The translations under genes and the position numbers were made by a program. A stretch of 52,394 nucleotides of DNA from Paenibacillus sp. 32O-W (lineage in GTDB: Bacteria; Bacillota; Bacilli; Paenibacillales; NBRC-103111), in contig NZ_VEGP01000036.1 in NCBI RefSeq assembly GCF_007679495.1, positions 1 to 52,394 of the forward strand. The letters are read 5' to 3'. Below the pieces are notes generated by a model that had not been told where the DNA came from, ran no database searches, and saw only the letters and a program-made list of their open reading frames with translations. Of this stretch, positions 41,775 through 50,030 are shown in pieces. The first letter of the stretch is position 1, and every line of letters starts with the position of its first letter.

Positions 41775-43169
41775 TTATTGAATAAACTCCACGTTATAGC
41801 CTCTCTCCTTCAATAGGTCGACGATCATTCCCTTGATGACAAAATGGCCTGCGCCCACCACAACGAAGTGTGTATGTTCCCCTTCTTGTTCAAGCAATTC
41901 AGCCAGCTTCTTCGCCATGTTCTTGTCCCTTTCTCCGAACAGACGCTGAGCGGGTTCACTCTTGACATATTGCTCGGAATCCATAAAAGACTTGGTGAAG
42001 CTGTCCAAATCCCCTTGTGCCCAATACTGCTGCCACAGGCGGAACTGTTCGGCGCTATTGTCGTCTTCGGACGGGTTCAGGATGGCATCCATTACCTCAT
42101 TCAATTCTTTCTCCTGCACTTCCGGAGCTACGTTGTTGAACAGATCTCCTTGCAGCTTATGGCCTTCCAGCTCATGAATCGGCTTCCCGGTCAGAAGCGC
42201 ATTCTGCAGGAAGTATAGGTCTACACCCAGAGCCTGGCCCAAAGCCAGATCTTCAACGGTATTGGACAGATGGAGCATCGATATGTTGTTCGCAGCGACC
42301 CATGGCTTGAAGGTGTCGAATATATCGGCGGGGAGCCCAAACATTTCAACAACCTCTTGCAGCTTCTCATTGGTTTCCTGGGAGACATGATCCTTCAAGG
42401 TCGTTCCATCGCTGTATACCATTAATTGATTGAAATACTTCAGCGGTTCCGGATCATCGTTCATCATATTCACTTCCACCCATAGATCATCGGAGGCAGC
42501 GAAGGCGTCTCTGATCTCTTTATCCATCGGGTACATTTCCGGGGAGCCCAGATGAATAGATCCCAATAAATAAAGAGTGTTGTCCCCGTGAGTCACCTTC
42601 CAGAATAGTCCTTGGGCTCCGCCTTGAGCGGTGTCATATGTATATTGAACAAGCCGGCTGGCCAATACGGTGGCCTGTTCGACCGTACAGAGCTGTTCCA
42701 GCTCCAGACCGCGATCGGTTCCTTCGATGATGCCTTTCTGCTGTAAGTATTCTATCGGGTCGGATTTATCGATCTCGAACGCCTCGGGCAGCTCATATTG
42801 AGCCAACAAAGCGTACAAGGACAGAACAACCGTTTCTCTGGTAATTCCGGCCTCGGACGAGGAAGGAAGCTCGAGATCCCCTTTCTTGGTTAGTCCCAGC
42901 TTATCCAGCTTTGCGGCTGTATCATTGAGCAAGGACTGCAATTTATCAGCGGAAATCGCCTGCCGGAAGGTTCCGTCATAGTACCAGCCCAGCGGGAAAA
43001 TCCCGTATTTCTCCCCTTCGTTAAGAGTGGTTACAGACCATGGGCTGATGTCCGGAACGGCCGGTTCATCGTTGGCATGCGCGGATAAGGCACTCCCCAG
43101 AATAATGGACGATCCAAGCAAACTGCTGGTCAAGACACGGCCCAGCTTACCCCACAACTTTCCTTTCAC
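41775..43169 (-). CDS. Secreted TraB/GumN family protein with SLH-like N-region
   Basis: About 464 residues from the GTG at 43169, which follows AGGAG by seven bases. Residues 1-32 are a signal peptide (hydrophobic LTSSLLGSSIILGSALS, cleavage after AHA). Residues about 35-180 resemble one or two degenerate S-layer-homology repeats (ITRETVVLSLYALLAQ, LQQKGIIEGTDRG). From about residue 185 the TraB/GumN domain follows: FWKVTHGDNTLYLLGSIHLG, then VVVGAGHFVIKGMIVDLLKE with the conserved GxxH motifs. These are thought to be metal-dependent, protease-like enzymes, but activity is uncertain. Exported, possibly wall-associated. It is monocistronic with its own terminator. Confidence 0.85.
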   Translation of the reverse strand: MKGKLWGKLGRVLTSSLLGSSIILGSALSAHANDEPAVPDISPWSVTTLNEGEKYGIFPLGWYYDGTFRQAISADKLQSLLNDTAAKLDKLGLTKKGDLELPSSSEAGITRETVVLSLYALLAQYELPEAFEIDKSDPIEYLQQKGIIEGTDRGLELEQLCTVEQATVLASRLVQYTYDTAQGGAQGLFWKVTHGDNTLYLLGSIHLGSPEMYPMDKEIRDAFAASDDLWVEVNMMNDDPEPLKYFNQLMVYSDGTTLKDHVSQETNEKLQEVVEMFGLPADIFDTFKPWVAANNISMLHLSNTVEDLALGQALGVDLYFLQNALLTGKPIHELEGHKLQGDLFNNVAPEVQEKELNEVMDAILNPSEDDNSAEQFRLWQQYWAQGDLDSFTKSFMDSEQYVKSEPAQRLFGERDKNMAKKLAELLEQEGEHTHFVVVGAGHFVIKGMIVDLLKERGYNVEFIQ

Positions 43170-43343
43170 ATAAACTCTCCTCTCAAAAAAAATAATAGAC
43201 AGCAGCAATAATAATTGCCTCTATCTATTATATCCCACGAAAATGGCGATCACAAATTTTTAGATAGATTTACAATATTATGCAGAATCTGTCTTATTGT
43301 TAGATCAGCATCCGGTTTATTTTAACTCCTTATCCTAATAGGT

Positions 43344-44180
43344 TCACTGCTGAAAAATATCTTTATTCCCTTTGGAACGGTTCATTCTCGAAAAATCAAC
43401 TTTGGAAAAGGCGATGGTGGACAGCAATAAAAATAACAGCCCGAAGGATAGAACCAAGAGGATACTGATTTGAGGCGTAATGACAAAGTGGTTTATCTTG
43501 AATGCAAGCTGTTCAGCGATTAGCTCATCTGCGGGCAAGGACATTTTCTCCAAGCTCAATGCTCTGAAGAAAGCCGCAGCGTAGGTCATCGGGTTCAATA
43601 GAGCGATGAACTGCAAGCCATCCGGAAGCAGGCTGAGCGGGACATAAACGCCGCATAAGAAAGTAATCGGAGTCGTTATGGCGACCGAAACAATCTGGAA
43701 GGTCTGGGAATTTCTAACCGATGTGGCGATGAATAGGCCGAAGGCCGAAAATACCAGTCCCACAAAAATCATAAATCCGATAACCGCCAGCGGCGTAGCG
43801 GCAGAGGAATACTTCATACCGATCAGATAGCCTACCGCCAGAATCAATATTCCTTGCAGGGTGGCGATCGTTGTGGAGGACAAGATCTGGCCCAGAGCGA
43901 TCTGTATTCTCTTAACCGGGCTGACCAGCACTTCTTTCATATACCCGGAGACGATATCCTCAATCGTGGAAGTGGCTATATTCAGGGACGTCTGAAAGAC
44001 GACGATAATCACAATGCCGGCCAGCACATAATTGACCGAATTGCTGACATGGGTGCTTTGAAAAATGGTACTTAACAAATACAAATAAAAGAACGGCATA
44101 ATCAAAATTAAGATCATCTGCACCCGGTTTCTGACAAACAGCTTTACATTTCTTAACCATAAGGCCCCGATAATGCGCAT
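43344..44180 (-). CDS. ABC-2 type permease (DrrB-like exporter)
   Basis: A 278-residue membrane subunit with six hydrophobic segments. The family motif LNPMTYAAAFFRAL lies near the C-terminus. FGLFIATSVRNSQTFQIVSVAITTP and VVFQTSLNIATSTIEDI match DrrB/NodJ-like exporters. It follows the ATPase gene by six bases. Together they probably export a lipophilic drug or antibiotic, controlled by the TetR protein at the head of the operon. Confidence 0.88.
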   Translation of the reverse strand: MRIIGALWLRNVKLFVRNRVQMILILIMPFFYLYLLSTIFQSTHVSNSVNYVLAGIVIIVVFQTSLNIATSTIEDIVSGYMKEVLVSPVKRIQIALGQILSSTTIATLQGILILAVGYLIGMKYSSAATPLAVIGFMIFVGLVFSAFGLFIATSVRNSQTFQIVSVAITTPITFLCGVYVPLSLLPDGLQFIALLNPMTYAAAFFRALSLEKMSLPADELIAEQLAFKINHFVITPQISILLVLSFGLLFLLLSTIAFSKVDFSRMNRSKGNKDIFQQ

Positions 44181-44186
44181 CCCAGC

Positions 44187-45110
44187 CTACCCCCTTATGT
44201 CCTTTCCTGTAATCTCGAGAAACACATCGTTCAAGGTCCCCTTCTTGATTTCCAGCTCTTGAATGGCTGGCCTGTGCTCGCTGATGACCTCCATCAATGA
44301 AGGCAGATTGCTCCACTCTACCGAATGATAACCGCCGTTTCTAGTGAAGCTTATATTAAATTTGGTCAGAAGTGCTTCCAACCCCGGCACATCCGTGCTC
44401 GTGATGTCCGCTTTGTTCTTGGTGTAGCGCTGCTTTAACGCGCTCGGTGTATCGAAGGCGATAATTTTGCCATGATCCATAACCGCCACTTTATCGCTGA
44501 TTTCAGCTTCATCCATATAATGGGTCGTTAAGAAAATGGTCAGGTCTCTCTCCTTCTGCAGCTTGATGATATACTCCCAAATATTCGATCTTGTCTGAGG
44601 GTCAAGACCGGTCGTAGGCTCATCGAGGAACAGCACTTTAGGCAGGTGCAGAAGGCTGCGGGCGATTTCCACCCGTCTCTTCATCCCTCCAGACAGGGTG
44701 CTGACCATCGCTTTCTTCCATTCGACGAGGTCAACAATTTCCAGGGCGAAGTCGATCCGCTCATTCATGACCGATTTGGGCAAGCCGTAGAAATAACAAT
44801 GCATCTTCAGATTTTCTTCCACCGTCATTTTGCTGTCGAGGGTAGAATCTTGAAAGACAACACCGATGACACTTCGCACTTCGTCTCTGTCCCGGCTGAC
44901 ATCTTTGCCGTCGATCAGCAACGTTCCCGAGGTTTTATCGATAATCGTACACAAAGTGTTGATGGTGGTGCTTTTGCCTGCTCCGTTCGGTCCCAGGAAG
45001 GCAAAGATGCTCCCGCTTTCCACCTCGAACGAAACCTGGTCCACCGCTGTAAAATCCCCATATTTCTTCACAAAATCTTTGACCACAATAATAGGGTTCA
45101 CGGCCATCAC
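44187..45110 (-). CDS. ABC exporter ATPase (DrrA-like)
   Basis: A 307-residue ATPase. Walker A GPNGAGKSTT, signature LSGGMKRRVEIARSL, Walker B LFLDEPTTGLDP, H-loop TTHYMDEAE. A C-terminal extension of about 80 residues (NISFTRNGGYHSVEWSNLPS) is typical of DrrA/CcmA-like drug exporters. Its start overlaps the small HU-like gene by four bases. Confidence 0.92.
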   Translation of the reverse strand: MMAVNPIIVVKDFVKKYGDFTAVDQVSFEVESGSIFAFLGPNGAGKSTTINTLCTIIDKTSGTLLIDGKDVSRDRDEVRSVIGVVFQDSTLDSKMTVEENLKMHCYFYGLPKSVMNERIDFALEIVDLVEWKKAMVSTLSGGMKRRVEIARSLLHLPKVLFLDEPTTGLDPQTRSNIWEYIIKLQKERDLTIFLTTHYMDEAEISDKVAVMDHGKIIAFDTPSALKQRYTKNKADITSTDVPGLEALLTKFNISFTRNGGYHSVEWSNLPSLMEVISEHRPAIQELEIKKGTLNDVFLEITGKDIRG

Positions 45111-45292
45111 CTGTTTTTATTTTTAAAAAAATGCAGCACGCTGTACACCTTATCCAAGGCATTGCTTACACCTTGAGAATGGGCCAGTTCTTCGCTCAGC
45201 ACTTCCTCCAAAGCATCCAGGACCTTGTGGCACTCCATGAGGCCTACGCCTGATTTCTCCGATACTTTGGCAGCCACTTCGGTTTTATTCAT
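45107..45292 (-). CDS. Small HU/IHF-like half-domain protein
   Basis: 61 residues. The first about 40 (MNKTEVAAKVSEKSG, then ECHKVLDALEEVLSEEL) match the N-terminal dimerisation helices of bacterial HU/IHF proteins. The beta-arms that grip DNA are missing, replaced by a short tail ending FFKNKNR. Overlaps the TetR gene by eight bases and the ATPase gene by four, so it is kept within a tightly coupled operon. It may be a truncated HU or a small protein that pairs with HU; its function is unknown. The uninterrupted frame and overlaps argue for a real gene. Confidence 0.6.
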   Translation of the reverse strand: MNKTEVAAKVSEKSGVGLMECHKVLDALEEVLSEELAHSQGVSNALDKVYSVLHFFKNKNR

Positions 45293-45953
45293 GGGAATCC
45301 GCTCCTTTATCGCGTATATTTTTCGGACCTTGCCCGATCATTTCAAGAACATAGCTAAAGCTGCCTCTCTCTGCCCCCAGAGTCTTTTCCATTACATAGG
45401 TAAAGGCTAACGCTTTCTGCATCCATTCCTCGGGCGACCAATCGAAAATTCCTTCGTCAAATAAAAATTGGGAAGACACAAGCAGAAATTCTACCGTTTC
45501 CTTCGGATAAGGAGTCCGGAAGGCGCCTTCCGCTATTCCTTGTTCAATCACCTCCGTCAACACAGGGGTTAGCTGGAGGATCGTCTCCACCAAGCTTTTC
45601 TGATGCATTTCCGCATTGTTGACTTCATGCAGCTGCTCGATCATTTGTTCCTTGCGGCCGGCGTCAGGCTTCTGGGCCATCAGGATCTGAAAGATTTTCT
45701 CATGGGCCTGCAAATCAGGATTTGCGGCAATCTGCTTGGCTGCCTGCACCCCCAGGTCTATGAATCGCATAACAATGGCGTCCATCACTTCTTCCTTGGA
45801 TTGAAAATAGTAATAGAACGTCCCTTTGGCGATCCCGACCTTGTTCAGAATGTCATTAACGGTCGTGTTGGAGTATCCTTGGGTCGTAAACAGCATCTCC
45901 GCAGCGTCCAATATTTCGTTTCTTCGTTCTTCAGGTTTTTTGGAAATTCTCAT
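45285..45953 (-). CDS. TetR-family regulator of the drug-exporter operon
   Basis: A 222-residue repressor with a standard TetR DNA-binding domain (EILDAAEMLFTTQGYSNTTV, ILNKVGIAKGTFYYYFQSKE). The C-terminal helical domain is longer than average and likely binds the exported compound. It heads the operon with the HU-like, ATPase and permease genes. A near-perfect palindrome 23 bases upstream of its start is the likely operator. Confidence 0.9.
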   Translation of the reverse strand: MRISKKPEERRNEILDAAEMLFTTQGYSNTTVNDILNKVGIAKGTFYYYFQSKEEVMDAIVMRFIDLGVQAAKQIAANPDLQAHEKIFQILMAQKPDAGRKEQMIEQLHEVNNAEMHQKSLVETILQLTPVLTEVIEQGIAEGAFRTPYPKETVEFLLVSSQFLFDEGIFDWSPEEWMQKALAFTYVMEKTLGAERGSFSYVLEMIGQGPKNIRDKGADSHE

Positions 45954-45975
45954 TGTTCATTCCTCCACCGTCATC

Positions 45976-45990
45976 GACCGACCGTCGGTC
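45976..45990 (-). promoter_or_regulatory. TetR operator palindrome
   Basis: GACCGAC, a central base, then GTCGGTC: a perfect 7-7 inverted repeat in the leader of the TetR gene. A TTGACT / TACAGT pair with about 18-base spacing lies just upstream, so binding would block transcription. Confidence 0.8.
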
Positions 45991-46032
45991 TATAGTGACT
46001 GTAACATTATTCCAAGCAGGAAGTCAATGGGT

Positions 46033-46071
46033 AAAAAAGAACCCATTGGGATTTGAGCTCCTAATGGGTTC
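46033..46071 (-). terminator. Terminator after the broken ABC locus
   Basis: GAACCCATT and AATGGGTTC (46039-46047, 46063-46071) pair perfectly. On the minus strand TTTTTT follows. The ATPase frame of the fusion runs into this hairpin, while the permease frame stops properly before it at 46087. Confidence 0.87.
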
Positions 46072-46086
46072 CGGGTAAATTTTGTG

Positions 46087-46609
46087 CTAATACATTTCTT
46101 TCTTCATCTTCCTTCGCGTAATCATGCTTCCCAGGAGCCACAGTCCAATAATCCAAGCCAGCAAATAGATAAGCTGTCCCTTGTACTCCAGCATGGCGCT
46201 CCCGTTTTCTATTCCCTGAATCAGTGTCATATAGGCCTTCTGGGAGTCCTACCAGTTCCAAGGCTTCCTTCACCTGATTTTCCAACTGTTTTCCTTTAAG
46301 ATGGTACAGTCCCGCAAAGAAACGCACGTTTTGCCAGGCGGTCATTTCTTCATAGATGGCCAAATCCTGAGGGACGATTCCAATCCCCTGTTTGACCTGC
46401 TTGGCGTCCCGGGGTAGAGAATGGCCCAGAATCGTCACTTCCCCTTGATCAGCCGTTAATATAGTGGCCAATATATGGATCGTCGTACTCTTCCCCGCCC
46501 CGTTAGAACCAACAATTTCCCCTTGTCGGACTACGAAACTGATACCGTCCACGGCTTTTTTGGCAGCATAACTTTTCTCCAAGTTTCTAACGGTCACAAT
46601 GTTATTCAT
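46087..46609 (-). pseudogene. Deletion fusion of an ABC ATPase start and an ABC-2 permease end
   Basis: The first about 125 codons encode an ABC ATPase: YAAKKAVDGISFVVRQGEI, Walker A reduced to VGSNGAGKSTT with about three residues missing before it, the Q-loop VPQDLAIYEEM and ALELVGLP. The signature, Walker B and H-loop are gone. From about 46240 to the TAG at 46087, a different frame encodes a typical permease C-terminus (AYMTLIQGIENGSAMLEYKG, then LLAWIIGLWLLGSMITRRK). A deletion of roughly 1.5 kb or more has therefore joined two neighbouring genes out of frame. It follows the MarR regulator with an eight-base overlap. Not functional. Confidence 0.8.
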
Positions 46610-47168
46610 TGGATCTCCTCTTCATTTCAGATTCCGTTCTCAGTCTTGCAAATTCTTTCATGGCTCTCGATTGAACTTCCGTCAGATTGTCCCGTTCGAA
46701 TTCGATCTCCTCTTCAAAACCGCTCTGCTCCTCACCGTCAAAACGATACAGCTTCTTCAACAAGCTCCACAAGATTTCCATCTCTTCCGTAGTGAAATGT
46801 TTAAAAGCTTCGGCGAAAAAGTAAATCGACTTTTCACCGCACTCCATGAGCACTTGCTTGCCGGATTCCGTAATTTCAACATTGACTGCGCGCTTATCCT
46901 GCTTGCTGGGGACCACGTTGACATTGCCCTTTTTCTCCAAAATGTCGATCAGCTGCTTAACGCTCTGTTTGGTGGTGCCCAGTTTCCTCGCAATATTATT
47001 GAGCGTCGCTCCGCCTTCCGGCAAATGGACGATGGCCACCATAGCCATACACTGTCTTGACGTCAAGCTCTGCAGGTACTGATCCCCTTGCACCTGAAGC
47101 TTGTTGGTCACCGAGAAAAGTGTAGAGTAAGTTTGCTGCATTAAAAATAAATCCTTGTAGAAGTCCAT
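46602..47168 (-). CDS. MarR-family transcriptional regulator
   Basis: About 188 residues. ATG at 47168 follows GAGGGAG. The winged helix is seen as LTSRQCMAMVAIVHLPEGGA, then ARKLGTTKQSVKQLIDILEKKG and the wing PSKQDKRAVNVEITESG. The C-terminus has an acidic extension of about 40 residues (GFEEEIEFERDN). It headed a now-broken ABC exporter operon and has two inverted operator-like sites upstream. The regulator itself looks intact. Confidence 0.88.
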   Translation of the reverse strand: MDFYKDLFLMQQTYSTLFSVTNKLQVQGDQYLQSLTSRQCMAMVAIVHLPEGGATLNNIARKLGTTKQSVKQLIDILEKKGNVNVVPSKQDKRAVNVEITESGKQVLMECGEKSIYFFAEAFKHFTTEEMEILWSLLKKLYRFDGEEQSGFEEEIEFERDNLTEVQSRAMKEFARLRTESEMKRRSNE

Positions 47169-47184
47169 TGGTATCTCCCTCGTT

Positions 47185-47250
47185 TTAGACAATATAATGA
47201 CTAAATTTATCATAACAGAACCATTTTGAATTTGTCAATATACTGTCTAA
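47185..47250 (-). promoter_or_regulatory. Paired MarR operator-like sites
   Basis: TTAGACAATATAATGACTAA (47185-47204) and, inverted, a site at 47232-47250 reading TTAGACAGTATATTGACAA on the other strand. Their similarity and position upstream of the MarR start suggest autoregulation. Confidence 0.65.
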
Positions 47251-47260
47251 TTTTCGAGTC

Positions 47261-47312
47261 AAAAAAACGGGGCTCTCTCATTCCATGGATATGAGTACAG
47301 AGAAAGCCCCGC
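47261..47312 (-). terminator. Terminator after the toxin-like gene
   Basis: CGGGGCT...AGCCCCG stem with further CTCT/AGAG pairing. On the minus strand the hairpin is followed by TTTTTTT. It lies 17 bases past the stop codon of 47329-47745. Confidence 0.85.
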
Positions 47313-47328
47313 TGCTTCTATAAGATAT

Positions 47329-47745
47329 TCACTTTTCGGGCAGCAGATGAAATAGAAAAATCCCTTCAACAATAGAGAACAAGTCGTTGTAATAGTGATT
47401 AGGGAATCTTGTCTTGTTTGTAAGCTTCGCATATTCTGGCGGATGAACATGATATGGTTCCGTCACCGTTTGATACCTTCTATCCTCATGCGGCTCGCCA
47501 TGATACTTTCCCCAGACAGTTTTCTCATCTGGTGCAATCCAGTCGTACCAGTATTCTACGATTATCTGTTGTTTATTCAGCTTTTCGGTCACATACAATT
47601 TAGAATTATCAGAAAAAAATATGGTTGCTCGTTGGGCGTAAATCGAGCTTGACATGCCCGTACTGTCAGTGTCTCTTATGGAATGTATAGCATGTCCAAA
47701 AGCTTTTATTAACACATCCAAATTTGTAGCAGGTTTGCCAATCAT
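47329..47745 (-). CDS. Putative TumE/DUF6516-like toxin
   Basis: A 138-residue protein. Central residues read KQQIIVEYWYDWIAPDEKTV, then GKYHGEPHEDRRYQTVTEPY and HVHPPEYAKL. This recalls the TumE/DUF6516 toxin family (Y-x-Y ... W/R-x-D-x-x-P-H ... PxHxH), but similarity is from memory and incomplete. It is coupled by a four-base overlap to the upstream helix-turn-helix gene, the usual antitoxin-toxin layout, and ends in its own terminator. If it is a toxin the mechanism is unknown; otherwise it is a hypothetical protein. Confidence 0.5.
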   Translation of the reverse strand: MIGKPATNLDVLIKAFGHAIHSIRDTDSTGMSSSIYAQRATIFFSDNSKLYVTEKLNKQQIIVEYWYDWIAPDEKTVWGKYHGEPHEDRRYQTVTEPYHVHPPEYAKLTNKTRFPNHYYNDLFSIVEGIFLFHLLPEK

Positions 47746-48422
47746 AAGTCCTTTATCTCTTTAAGTAATGACTTCCATTCTTTCCCTTCCCTCGCCCAAA
47801 TCCAATCCTCAGAATCATCAGGATTCCCTTTTTCTACAATTACTTCTGAATATGGCTTTCCATATCGTTTCTCGAAATAGTTAATGGTTTCAATAATGTA
47901 TCGGATACGGTTAAGATTCCCTCCATCGTCAGAGATGGATGAATTCCCTCTTCTCTGTTTTTGTTCATAAATTTCTACAATATCACGAACAGGTATTCTT
48001 TCTTCGGTAGGCGAAATCCAGATTGTATTTTCCGAAATACGTGCTTGCTTATTGCGTTCCATTCGTTCGACCCCTATAAACCGTCTACCGGTTATCCAGT
48101 TATTGATCGTCGTAATACTAACCCCGAAAAACTTTGCCAACTGCCCTGTGGAATAAGTTCTTCCTACTTCTTCTTCCTGAGCAACGCACATCAAAATTTC
48201 TCCGAGTTTTTGCAAATCTTCCTGCACTAACGCATGATTCGCCTGGTATGGGTATTGATCAAGAAGCTTCTTCACTTCGCTTTGAAGATCAATAGTTATT
48301 GAAGTGGTTTTTTTTATTACATTAAATAGCACTTTTAGTGTGACTCCAGCTTTCTCCGGATCACTTCCCACCTCAGCAATTACCCGTTCAAATGTCTTTC
48401 TTTCGGCTTCACTTATGGCCAT
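47742..48422 (-). CDS. Helix-turn-helix protein, putative antitoxin partner
   Basis: About 226 residues from the ATG at 48422, which follows GAGGTG. Residues about 90-125 form a MerR/excisionase-like helix-turn-helix (YSTGQLAKFFGVSITTINNW). A short strand region, ARISENTIWISPTEERIPVR, follows. The N-terminal helical region (VLFNVIKKTTSITIDLQSEV) and the C-terminal region (EKRYGKPYSEVIVEKG) are not recognised. It is longer than most antitoxins. Position directly upstream of, and overlapping, the TumE-like gene suggests a regulatory or neutralising partner. Repeated AAAGTTAAC sites upstream may be its operators. Confidence 0.6.
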   Translation of the reverse strand: MAISEAERKTFERVIAEVGSDPEKAGVTLKVLFNVIKKTTSITIDLQSEVKKLLDQYPYQANHALVQEDLQKLGEILMCVAQEEEVGRTYSTGQLAKFFGVSITTINNWITGRRFIGVERMERNKQARISENTIWISPTEERIPVRDIVEIYEQKQRRGNSSISDDGGNLNRIRYIIETINYFEKRYGKPYSEVIVEKGNPDDSEDWIWAREGKEWKSLLKEIKDL

Positions 48423-48564
48423 GTACTTCACCTCACTTACCCCCTATTCTAAGAAAACTGAAAGTTAACTGCAAGCAAAAACTAAAACAAAACTACAACT
48501 TCTAACTACATATATAGTCAAAAGTTAACCGAAATATCCCTGGATGAGTCTAAAGGATTTACCG

Positions 48565-48596
48565 AAAAAAGACTCAACGGATTTGACCATTGAGTC
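48565..48596 (-). terminator. Terminator after the NUDIX gene
   Basis: GACTCAA and TTGAGTC are at the base of a hairpin (48571-48596) and on the minus strand are followed by TTTTTT. It lies about 50 bases beyond the NUDIX stop codon. Confidence 0.78.
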
Positions 48597-48647
48597 GGAT
48601 CGTAAGGCTTATGGGCAAGGGGCAAGATACGCTGGATTCCATATGAC

Positions 48648-49025
48648 CTATATCATATTTTTCATGCCTGCAAAGCACAACTGAAGCATAGGCGCGGTAT
48701 AGGAATCAAATTTCTTATCATCGTCCAAGCGGACCCAGGCAATTTCAACAATATCCCGATTGGATTCATTCTCAGTGTCCAAATAAAGTTCACCGCCCAC
48801 AAGCTCCGCCAGAAAAGTAAATTTCCCGTTCTTTTCGTGCAGTCGTTTCGTGATCCGGATATCGTATCCGGTCTCCTCCTTTACTTCGCGGATACAAGCT
48901 TGCTCCGGGGTTTCGTTCCCCTCTATTTTTCCGCCCGGAAAGTTCCATACGATATCCCCTCGTTGAACAAACTGCTTGACCATCAGCACTCGGTTATTTT
49001 GAATAACGATACCTTGTGAAATCAT
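48648..49025 (-). CDS. NUDIX hydrolase
   Basis: A 125-residue pyrophosphohydrolase. The Nudix box is complete: GKIEGNETPEQACIREVKEE followed by TGYDI (Gx5Ex7REUxEExGU). Short, MutT-like length with no extra domain. Substrates of such proteins are nucleoside-diphosphate derivatives; which one is not readable. Twelve bases after the LysR gene on the same strand, so possibly co-transcribed. Confidence 0.9.
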   Translation of the reverse strand: MISQGIVIQNNRVLMVKQFVQRGDIVWNFPGGKIEGNETPEQACIREVKEETGYDIRITKRLHEKNGKFTFLAELVGGELYLDTENESNRDIVEIAWVRLDDDKKFDSYTAPMLQLCFAGMKNMI

Positions 49026-49037
49026 TGGCGGCCTCCT

Positions 49038-49910
49038 CTAATATCTGGTTTTAATTAAATCGATAAAATTTTGAGCGGCCTTGGACAAGTAATGATTCTT
49101 CAACCAGATTAAACCGACGGAGGCAGACAGGTTGGCCCCCGATATCTGGTGAGCCTGGATAGCATACCCCGGATGGCGTTTAAGCATCGTTTCCGGGACA
49201 ATAGAAGCGCAAAAGCCGGATGAAATTAAATCCATCAGCAGAGTAATATCCGAGCACTCGCCTACGATGTTCGGTTGCAGATGGAACCGTGAGAACGCCT
49301 CCAAAATCAAATAATGGACCCCCAATCCCTCCGTACTTGGCAGTATGAGCGGATAATGCTGAAGCTCCTCCAGCGAGACTTCGCGATCGAGCGGTTCCTG
49401 TTGCGAGGCAACGAAATAAAAGGGCTCTGTATGAAGATGGAGCACGGAAAAGTCGTCCAGCTCCAGCGGCAAGCGGGTAATCGCCAGCTCTACGACCCGG
49501 TCTCTCACCAATTTGCAGAGATGGGCGGATTCATTTTGCTGGATTTTATAGGTCACCTTGGGGTATTGTTCTTTGAATTGACGGAGGATTTCCGGCAACT
49601 TCGCTTCCGAAAACGTATTGATGCCTATCGTCAGCCTTCCTTTTGCCCCATTCCCGACTTCCCGAACCTCCAACTTGGCTTCTTCCATTAGCTGAGTCAT
49701 CTGTAAAGCATATTTATATAGGGCTTTGCCCGCCTCCGTTATCTCGAGAAATTTCCCGCTTCTTTCGACTAGTTTGGAGCCTAGCTCCTCCTCCATAGCC
49801 TTCAGTTGTTGGCTTAACGGCGGTTGGGAGATATGAAGTCTCTCCGCAGCGGCGGAAATTTTCCTCTCTTCTACTATCGCTATAAAATACCGCAGCTGTC
49901 TTATGTCCAT
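49038..49910 (-). CDS. LysR-family transcriptional regulator
   Basis: 290 residues. The N-terminal winged helix is canonical (MDIRQLRYFIAIVEERKISA, ERLHISQPPLSQQLKAMEEE). The substrate-binding domain includes GRLTIGINTFSEAKLPEIL and is full length. It is divergently arranged to an ankyrin lipoprotein and an amidohydrolase, the typical position of a LysR activator controlling its neighbours. The effector is unknown. Confidence 0.92.
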   Translation of the reverse strand: MDIRQLRYFIAIVEERKISAAAERLHISQPPLSQQLKAMEEELGSKLVERSGKFLEITEAGKALYKYALQMTQLMEEAKLEVREVGNGAKGRLTIGINTFSEAKLPEILRQFKEQYPKVTYKIQQNESAHLCKLVRDRVVELAITRLPLELDDFSVLHLHTEPFYFVASQQEPLDREVSLEELQHYPLILPSTEGLGVHYLILEAFSRFHLQPNIVGECSDITLLMDLISSGFCASIVPETMLKRHPGYAIQAHQISGANLSASVGLIWLKNHYLSKAAQNFIDLIKTRY

Positions 49911-50030
49911 CGAAGGAAGACACTCCTTTTAATATATGAAAAACTTAAGCAAAACTAATTTTAATAATATTTTTCATATAACCCTCCTCATGTTAGCATA
50001 TTTGTAAATAAAGAAAAAGGAGCGATGATT

